From Candidatus Sulfopaludibacter sp. SbA4 (GTDB lineage Bacteria; Acidobacteriota; Terriglobia; Bryobacterales; Bryobacteraceae), in the NCBI GenBank assembly GCA_900290305.1, contig OMOG01000004.1, positions 5,860-44,892 on the forward strand: a DNA stretch of 39,033 nucleotides, read 5' to 3'. Below are positions 33,694-39,033 of this stretch, piece after piece; position 1 is the first letter of the stretch; each line of letters opens with the position of its first letter. The position numbers were made by a program, and so were the translations under genes. The notes under the pieces were generated by a model. The model saw nothing but the letters and a program-made list of their open reading frames with translations, was not told where the DNA came from and did no database searches.

Positions 33694-33717
33694 AAACGGG
33701 TACTTCAGTACCCGTTT
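33694..33717 (-). terminator. Hairpin terminator of the transpeptidase gene
   Basis: A perfect 11-bp inverted repeat (AAACGGGTACT / AGTACCCGTTT) with a two-base centre overlaps the repaired stop codon at 33716-33718 and is followed on the minus strand by TTTT. A related GGTAC/GTACC hairpin lies at 33646-33658. Together they separate the transpeptidase from the protease operon. Confidence 0.6.
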
Positions 33718-34796
33718 ACTGCCGGCAGCAGGGATAGGTGGTGATGATTTCGGGCAAACCCTTCCTCGCCGCTTCGGCCGTGAAATAGCGCTGCTCCGAA
33801 AGATTGCGGTATATGGCTCCGGCCACCCCGGCCGCCATCGGACCGTTGACCGAGTGCGTGCCGGTCAGCATCACCACCACCACGAGCCGATGGTAGCCGA
33901 CATCGTTGAAGGAGGCAGGTGCCGGTCTTCCCCAGCACCGGCTCGTTGGGATCGTAGTTGGCGCGTTTGCCGGTGCCGTAATCCACCGCGCCGCGCATGC
34001 CGACCTTCAAGTCGGAGATGGCGTCGGGCGCCAGTTCGTCGAGCGCCCGTTTGACCTTGGGGACGAAATCGTCGATTTCAGACTGCGTGCGGGGATATTG
34101 CAGGGAGTAAAGGGTTCCGCCATTGGCGATGGCCGAGAGCAGGGCGGACAATTCGAGAGGCGTTACCAGGAAGCCTTCGCCGTAGGCGGTTTGGAGCCCC
34201 ATGCCGCCGGCCTTGGGCGGCCCGTCGGGCACCACCCCCGGTTGCTCGTCCGGAATGTCGAGGCCAGCTTTCTCGCCCAGCCCGAGCATCTGGGCGTAGT
34301 GCACCACACGTTCGAAACCGAGGCGATTTCCGAGGATCGTGAAGTATTGGTTGTCGGAATGGGCAATCGCGGTGGTCAGGTTGAAACTCGTGTAACGCGT
34401 GGTGTGGATCACGGTTTCGGGACTCACCACGTGCTCGGAAAGCGCAGCCAGGGAAGTGACCAGCTTGATGGTGGAGCAGGGAATGAAGCCGCTCTTGAAC
34501 CCCAGTTTCTGGTTGACCATGGTGAGGATGCGCCCGTTGGACGGGTCCACTACCACCACGCTGCCGTTCATGGTGCCGAGAGCGGCGACGGCGGCGCGGC
34601 GAATCGTGAGATCTTCGCCATCCACGTTATCGCCGAGCGTTGGATCGACGGGCGGGGCGCTTCTGCGGACAATCCTCTTGGCCGGAGCCTTCTTGGCCGG
34701 AGGCGCAGCCGTGGCGGTTCTTACTTGCCCGGCAAGCGGGCCGACATTCTGGAGCAGGCCCACCAGAAGCAGCGGAACGAAGAAGTGGCCTTTCAT
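33716..34796 (-). pseudogene. Penicillin-binding transpeptidase-domain gene with a one-base frameshift
   Basis: The protein has a signal sequence (FFVPLLLVGLLQNVGPLAG) and the three motifs of serine transpeptidases: SxxK at Ser108-Lys111 (STIK), SDN at 147-149, and KTG at 290-292. One extra C near 33914-33916 shifts the frame two residues after KTG. Without it the reading continues FNDVGYHRLVVVVML to PEIITTYPCCRQ and a TAA at 33716-33718, about 359 residues. As written it ends as Arg/Gly-rich nonsense at 33705. Because every motif is intact, a sequencing error is quite possible. Confidence 0.8.
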
Positions 34797-34826
34797 TCGT
34801 GGCGCATTTCAGACGGTAACGTCAAT

Positions 34827-34855
34827 ATTATCATCGATGGACAACGGCCCGTCAA
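34827..34855 (-). promoter_or_regulatory. Sigma-70-type promoter of the transpeptidase gene
   Basis: TTGACG (34850-34855) and GATAAT (34827-34832) are exactly 17 bases apart on the minus strand. The start would be about 24 bases before ATG 34796. Confidence 0.65.
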
Positions 34856-34896
34856 CTAGACGATGGAAAGCCTTAGGCCGATAGGTAAAATCACTT

Positions 34897-36207
34897 ATGG
34901 GAGTTTCCGGCCGCGCAGGCAGAGATCACGCCATCGTCATCGGCGCCAGCATGGGCGGCCTGCTGGCGGCGCGCGTGCTGGCGGACCACTTCCGCGCAGT
35001 GACCGTGCTCGAAGGGGACGCGAAGCCGGAGGGCGTTCAGGCGCGCACGGGGGTTCCGCACGGCGAGCAGACCCATGTCCTTTTACCCGGCGGCGCGCGC
35101 GTTCTCGACCGCCTGTTCCCCGGCCGATCGGAAGAACTGGTGCGCGATGGCTCGAAGCGGTTCGACTACGGAGGCTCGCGCTTTCACCTGATCGGCAACT
35201 GGATGCCGCGAGTCGAGACGGGGCTGTTTTCGCTGGCGCAAACCCGCCCGTTCCTCGAGGAGCATCTGCGCTGTTGGGTGGCTCGAATTCCGAATGTCCG
35301 TATCCTATATAAGACGTCCGCGAACGCGCTGCTTTTCGACGGCGGCAGCGTGGTGGGTGTGACTCTGCAGCCGGGGCGCGATCTGCGCGCGGACCTGGTC
35401 ATCGACGCGGCGGGCCGAAACACGCGCCTTCCCCGGTGGCTGGCGGAGCATGGCTGCGGCACGGCTCCCGAAACTCACATCGGCATCGGCCTCGGCTACA
35501 CCTCCGCGCGCTTCCGCGTGCCCGATCGGCTTGCGCCCGATCATCCCATTCTGTACGTCGTGGGACGGCCGCCCGATCAGACCCGGCTCGGGTCGGTGGT
35601 TTCGGTCGAAGATGGCTTAGTCACCGGCGCCGTCGGCGGCTACCATGGCGATCATCCCCCGGGTGATCTGGCGGGCTTCCTCGAGTTCGCCAGGAGCCTT
35701 CACCAGCCGCACGTCTTCGACATCCTCTCGCGTGCGGAACCGGTCTCGCCATTGGTGCGATTCCGCCATCCGGCATCGGTGCGGCGCCACTACGGCAAGC
35801 TCCCGGGGTTCCCCGAGGGACTGCTCGCGATCGGCGATGCCGTCTGCTGTTTCGACCCGGCGTTCGGCCAAGGCATGACGGTCTCGGCAATGGAGGCCGA
35901 GGTGCTCGCCGATTGCCTCGCGCGCGGCGCTCCCCTGGCAGGCTACTGGAAGAGAATCGACCGGGTGATCTCGGCCGCCTGGGCGCTCTCCTGCGGCGAG
36001 AACCTGAAGTACCCTCAGACCACCGGCCGCCGGCCGCTCGAGTACCATCTGACGCGCGCCTATCGCGATCGCCTGGCGACCTGCGGCGATCCGTATGTCA
36101 CGCGCGAATTCTATCGCGTGCTCACCTTAACGGCGCACCCTTCGATCCTGCTGCGTCCCGGCGTGGTTTGGCGCCTTGTACGGAACACCCCTCCCGTGAG
36201 AAGCTGA
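34897..36207 (+). CDS. FAD-dependent oxidoreductase (PHBH-type monooxygenase/reductase family)
   Basis: The 436-residue flavoprotein starts with a dinucleotide-binding fold (AIVIGASMGGLLAARVL, from residue 12). It carries the second FAD signature GDAVCCFDPAFGQGMT near residue 312, as in geranylgeranyl reductases and aromatic-ring monooxygenases. The substrate cannot be told. No membrane segment or signal is present. ATG 34897 has no clear ribosome site but is the only start ahead of the FAD motif. It is transcribed away from the transpeptidase and converges on a hydrolase gene. Confidence 0.85.
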   Translation: MGVSGRAGRDHAIVIGASMGGLLAARVLADHFRAVTVLEGDAKPEGVQARTGVPHGEQTHVLLPGGARVLDRLFPGRSEELVRDGSKRFDYGGSRFHLIGNWMPRVETGLFSLAQTRPFLEEHLRCWVARIPNVRILYKTSANALLFDGGSVVGVTLQPGRDLRADLVIDAAGRNTRLPRWLAEHGCGTAPETHIGIGLGYTSARFRVPDRLAPDHPILYVVGRPPDQTRLGSVVSVEDGLVTGAVGGYHGDHPPGDLAGFLEFARSLHQPHVFDILSRAEPVSPLVRFRHPASVRRHYGKLPGFPEGLLAIGDAVCCFDPAFGQGMTVSAMEAEVLADCLARGAPLAGYWKRIDRVISAAWALSCGENLKYPQTTGRRPLEYHLTRAYRDRLATCGDPYVTREFYRVLTLTAHPSILLRPGVVWRLVRNTPPVRS

Positions 36208-36272
36208 GAAAAAATCGGTTGGCAGGCGAAAGCGCCAGCCCCACCTCTGAGAACGCGGCACTTGTTGTGGTG

Positions 36273-36306
36273 GCGCAGGCGGTTTCGCCGGCGGTTTCGC
36301 CTGCGC
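36273..36306. terminator. Hairpin between convergent genes
   Basis: GCGCAGGCG and CGCCTGCGC form a 9-bp stem around a 16-base loop, followed by TTTTT at 36314-36318. It may end transcription of the oxidoreductase gene, though the T-run is seven bases away. The TTGGCAGGCGAAAGCGCC segment before it looks like another short dispersed palindrome. Confidence 0.35.
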
Positions 36307-36339
36307 ATTCGCATTTTTCACAATCTCGCGGTCATGATA

Positions 36340-37224
36340 CTAATCCGGCACAGGCGCACCCGTGAGCCATGCCTCGAGCATGGCATTCACCGCTTCCGGC
36401 GCTTCCTGCTGCACCCAGTGGGAGACGCCGGGCAGCACGCGGAACGTCAGATCCGCAACGTAATCCTCCGTGCCGTGCGTCGTCCGGATGCCGAGGAAGA
36501 CATCGTGATCGCCCCACAGCAACAGCGTCGGAATCCCGATCTTTGGAAAGGTCCGGCCAAGCCCGCCGCGGAAGAGCGCGCGATACCAGTTGAGCATCGC
36601 GGTGAGGCCGCCGGGACGCGCGGCGTTGCGGCGGTAGACTTCGATGACGTCGTCGGGAAATCGCGACGGATCGCATGACGTCCGGCGGATCAAGCCGGCG
36701 GCGACGCGCCCCTGGCGGAAGCCCAGGATCGCCTCGGGCAGGATCGGCAACTGGAAAGCCAGCATGTACCAGGAGCGTGCGAGCTGGGCCGGCCGCCGGA
36801 TCTCCCGCAGAAAGCAGGCCGGATGCGGCAGGTTGCACACCACCAGGCGATTGACCAGCGCGGGCTGCCGCATGGCCAGCGCCCAGGCCAGCGCGCCGCC
36901 CCAATCGTGGCCCATGAGCAGGGTCTCGCGCGCACCCGAAGCCCGGATGAGCGAGGCGACGTCTTCCACCAGCACCTTCATCCGATAGGCTGACACCTCG
37001 CGCGGCGAATCGGTGCCGCCATACCCGCGCAGACTGGGCGCCCACACGCGGTATCCGAGCCCCGCCAGCAGCGGCATCTGGTGACGCCACGAAATCGGGT
37101 GCTCCGGGAATCCGTGAAGCAGGAGCGCGAGGCGGTCGCCGGTGCCCAGGGTCGCTACTTCGAAGTGGATGCCGTTCGCGGCGATCCAGAGGCAGGAATG
37201 CCTGTGCCACGTGTCGAAGGTCAA
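36340..37224 (-). CDS. Alpha/beta hydrolase (epoxide hydrolase-like)
   Basis: The family features are the oxyanion motif HGFPEHPISW, the nucleophile Asp in GHDWGGALAW, the acid in LWGDHDVFL and the catalytic His in VSHWVQQEAPE. This set fits epoxide hydrolases and dehalogenases. The natural N-terminus (ANGIHFEVATLGTG) is preceded in frame by WHRHSCLW, encoded by a REP-like palindrome. The only start is TTG 37224, which overlaps the stop of the microcompartment gene (TTGA). With it the protein has 294 residues. The palindrome may have replaced the original start. Confidence 0.85.
   Translation of the reverse strand: MTFDTWHRHSCLWIAANGIHFEVATLGTGDRLALLLHGFPEHPISWRHQMPLLAGLGYRVWAPSLRGYGGTDSPREVSAYRMKVLVEDVASLIRASGARETLLMGHDWGGALAWALAMRQPALVNRLVVCNLPHPACFLREIRRPAQLARSWYMLAFQLPILPEAILGFRQGRVAAGLIRRTSCDPSRFPDDVIEVYRRNAARPGGLTAMLNWYRALFRGGLGRTFPKIGIPTLLLWGDHDVFLGIRTTHGTEDYVADLTFRVLPGVSHWVQQEAPEAVNAMLEAWLTGAPVPD
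37187..37206. repeat. REP-like palindrome, copy 4 (in coding sequence)
   Basis: CAGAGGCA-GGAA-TGCCTGTG differs from the other copies at one base. It lies between the microcompartment gene and the hydrolase domain and would be translated as part of the hydrolase N-terminus. Confidence 0.75.
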
Positions 37225-37730
37225 ATCATCTCGGTGAGCAGTTCCGGCCGCGGGTGCGGGATCACCACCTTGTTCACCAGCATGCCCTTCTGCCCCACCA
37301 CCTGCGCGCCGGCGTCCACCGCGCTCTGCACCGCCGCCACGTTGCCGGTCAACGTGACGAAAGCCTTTCCGCCGAGCGCCATGGCCAGCCGGATCTCGAT
37401 CAACTGGACGTTGGCGGCCTTCACCGCCGCATCCGCACCCTCGATCAGCGAGGCCACCGAGAACGACTCCACGATCCCCAGCGCCTCCAGCTCCTCGACT
37501 TTGGATGCGCCGCTGATGGCCGGGAAGACCGATTCGTGCAGGTTCGGAATTACGAACGAGTCGATCACCGAAAAGCGGCTCGCCGACCGCACCATCACCA
37601 TGTACTTGCCCGAGCAGATGGAACGCGACAGCACCAGGTCCACGTTCGCGGCCTTCAACATCGCGTCGCAGGTCTGGAACCCCGCCGCAATGCTGGTCAG
37701 TTCGATCAATCCGAGTGAGTTCTGTGCCAT
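37221..37730 (-). CDS. pduT: PduT-like tandem BMC-domain shell protein with Fe-S cysteine
   Basis: The 169-residue protein has two BMC domains (IELTSIAAGFQTCDAMLKAA and VESFSVASLIEGADAAVKAA), giving a trimeric pseudohexagonal shell tile. The SRSICSGK segment places Cys39 where PduT uses a cysteine from each of three subunits to hold a [4Fe-4S] cluster in the central pore. The role would be electron passage through the microcompartment shell. The PduS-like reductase gene ends 18 bases upstream, a natural partner. No ribosome site is obvious. Confidence 0.88.
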   Translation of the reverse strand: MAQNSLGLIELTSIAAGFQTCDAMLKAANVDLVLSRSICSGKYMVMVRSASRFSVIDSFVIPNLHESVFPAISGASKVEELEALGIVESFSVASLIEGADAAVKAANVQLIEIRLAMALGGKAFVTLTGNVAAVQSAVDAGAQVVGQKGMLVNKVVIPHPRPELLTEMI

Positions 37731-37748
37731 GTTTTTTGCAGAAAAAGC

Positions 37749-39033
37749 TTAGGCCACTATCTCCACCGCGTCGGCGGTCACGCTCCGCACCTTGCCGTCG
37801 ATGCTGGCGTGTACGTTGGCGCCCAGCTTCGCATCCTCCACGCGCCCCACGATTTGCCCCTTCTTCACGCGCTTGCCCTCCTGTACGCTGGGAACGGCGG
37901 CCTCTCCGGCATGCTGCCGCATCTTGATCCGCACCGCCGCCGGCCGGCATTTCACGTCCGCGAAGGGCGTCTCCTTCTCGTACTCTTCCACCTGCAAGCG
38001 CCGCCGCAGTTGCGTGAGCGGCACGCGCCGGTACTCTTTCATGGGGTGCACCTCGACGGGCCGCTGCTGCACGAACTTCAGACCCGCGGCGCGGCGATCG
38101 TGCTTGCCCTGGTCGCAGGCTTCTTTGGGATACAAGTCCTCGGGACAGGCGTACAACGTGCACAGGCCGCACGCGCAGCACAGCTCCGACCACTGGTTCC
38201 AGATGTCGGCGCCTGTGGTGGTGAAGCCCAGGCTGCGCATCACCTTGTGCGGTTGCACCTCGTAGCCCAGCAGGTAGCGCGGGCAGAATTCGGTGCAGTA
38301 GCTGCACTGGTCGCACGCCGATTTGCCGATGTGGTTCATCTCCTGCTGCGACCGCGTCTTGCGCGTCAGCAGGTAATGGTCGCGCGGCAGCACGATCAGG
38401 CCGCCGGTGGTTTTGGTCACCACGTCGTCGAGGTCGAAGGTCAGGGTGCCCATCATGAGGCCGCTGATGAAGACCCCGAAATCCCCGCAGGTGGCGCCGC
38501 CTGCCAGCGCCAGCAGATCGCGGAACGGAGTGCCCACCGGCACCCAGAACGATTTGGGCTCCTTCACCGCGCCGCACACGGAGAGGAACTTTTCGGTGAC
38601 GGGCGTGCCCTGCTCCGCCAGGTGTACGTTGTAGAGCGTTTCCACGTTGTTGACCACGCAGCCGACTTGCAGCGGAATCCCCGCCGGCGGAATCAGGCGG
38701 CCGGTGGCCGTGTAGACCAGCTCGTACTCGTCGCCCGAAGGGTAGAAGTCGCCCAGCATGACGAATTCGATGCGCCTCGAATCGACGTGGTGCTGGAGGG
38801 CTTCGAGCGATTCGGCGTTCTTGGTCTTGATGCCGAACTTGCCGGATGTGGCGCCGGTCGAATCCATCATGGAGAGCATGCCCGCCAGGATTCCCTCGGG
38901 AAAGTGCTTCATCAACTCGGCGTCCTTGTGGATGAGGGGCTCGCACTCGGCGCCGTTGGCGATCATGAATTCCACGTGAGACTGCGCTTTGACGTAGGTG
39001 GGGAAACCCGCGCCGCCGGCGCCCACTACGCCG
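37749..39033 (-). CDS. pduS: PduS-like / RnfC-like iron-sulfur flavoprotein (5' end outside window)
   Basis: The frame is open past the window edge, so the N-terminus is missing. Visible are the nucleotide-binding GVVGAGGAGFPTYVK, an SLBB-like middle (PPAGIPLQVGCVVNNVETL) and two ferredoxin-type [4Fe-4S] motifs (CDQCSYCTEFCP and CCACGLCTLYACP). A C-terminal barrel-sandwich domain (EGKRVKKGQIVGRVEDAKLG) follows. PduS-type enzymes pass electrons from NADH, for example to reactivate cobalamin inside propanediol-type microcompartments. Its partner shell protein follows directly. The type of compartment cannot be told from two genes. Confidence 0.88.
   Translation of the reverse strand, partial: GVVGAGGAGFPTYVKAQSHVEFMIANGAECEPLIHKDAELMKHFPEGILAGMLSMMDSTGATSGKFGIKTKNAESLEALQHHVDSRRIEFVMLGDFYPSGDEYELVYTATGRLIPPAGIPLQVGCVVNNVETLYNVHLAEQGTPVTEKFLSVCGAVKEPKSFWVPVGTPFRDLLALAGGATCGDFGVFISGLMMGTLTFDLDDVVTKTTGGLIVLPRDHYLLTRKTRSQQEMNHIGKSACDQCSYCTEFCPRYLLGYEVQPHKVMRSLGFTTTGADIWNQWSELCCACGLCTLYACPEDLYPKEACDQGKHDRRAAGLKFVQQRPVEVHPMKEYRRVPLTQLRRRLQVEEYEKETPFADVKCRPAAVRIKMRQHAGEAAVPSVQEGKRVKKGQIVGRVEDAKLGANVHASIDGKVRSVTADAVEIVA

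Overview
The window reads like a GC-rich chromosome segment from an acidobacterium, most likely a Solibacter/Bryobacterales relative. This is inferred from gene content and repeat style; no rRNA or other marker gene is present. Supporting signs are the TAT-secreted Gfo/Idh oxidoreductases and TIM-barrel 'sugar isomerases', a PilZ protein, a stand-alone sulfoquinovose synthase, a conserved acidobacterial-type hypothetical protein at 29 kb, microcompartment genes at the right edge, and several families of short palindromic intergenic repeats.

Layout. 0-0.9 kb: tail of an unknown protein and a gene-free stretch. 0.9-6.1 kb: branched-chain amino acid operon ilvB-ilvN-ilvC-cimA, preceded by an apparent transcription attenuator (33-aa leader peptide rich in Ile/Leu/Val, competing hairpins, terminator). 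6.3-11.7 kb: sugar/carbohydrate-type enzymes (Gfo/Idh, PIG-L deacetylase, two TIM-barrel proteins, one of them broken) and two unknown genes. 12.0-14.5 kb: an AmmeMemoRadiSam pair (radical SAM enzyme plus a MEMO-AMMECR1 fusion). 14.5-17.9 kb: an accessory island of lower GC bracketed by a 293-bp duplication of the 3' end of the AMMECR1 domain. It carries a tightly coupled three-gene operon (TIGR04255-like plus two unknowns) and a divergent nucleotidyl-cyclase-like gene. 18.4-21.8 kb: sqdB, a TIM-barrel protein and an amidohydrolase. 22.1-25.2 kb (minus strand): hemD, then the F0 genes atpZ-atpI-atpB-atpE, then a PilZ gene. 25.2-26.6 kb: an MNT/HEPN toxin-antitoxin pair and a DUF2442 gene, separated by a chimeric scrap made of the hemD start and the pcnB end. 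26.6-31.0 kb: CCA/poly(A) polymerase, XerC/D recombinase, a conserved hypothetical, a TPR protein and a YHS protein. 31.2-34.8 kb: two trypsin-like proteases and a LuxR-type regulator in one operon, and a penicillin-binding transpeptidase. 34.9-39.0 kb: an FAD oxidoreductase, an epoxide-hydrolase-like enzyme and PduT/PduS-like microcompartment redox proteins.

The ilv-cimA operon supplies Ile, Val and Leu precursors, with isoleucine made through citramalate rather than threonine. Five genes are out of frame: hemD by a 25-bp perfect tandem duplication, the LuxR regulator by a 56-bp perfect tandem duplication, the HEPN toxin and the transpeptidase by single bases, and a TIM-barrel gene by a deletion. 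These may be real (pseudogenes or switchable duplications) or assembly errors; the sequence alone cannot decide. The strongest candidates for new biology are the AMMECR1-bracketed island, the ilv attenuator, and the duplicated gene ends around the toxin-antitoxin-like genes.
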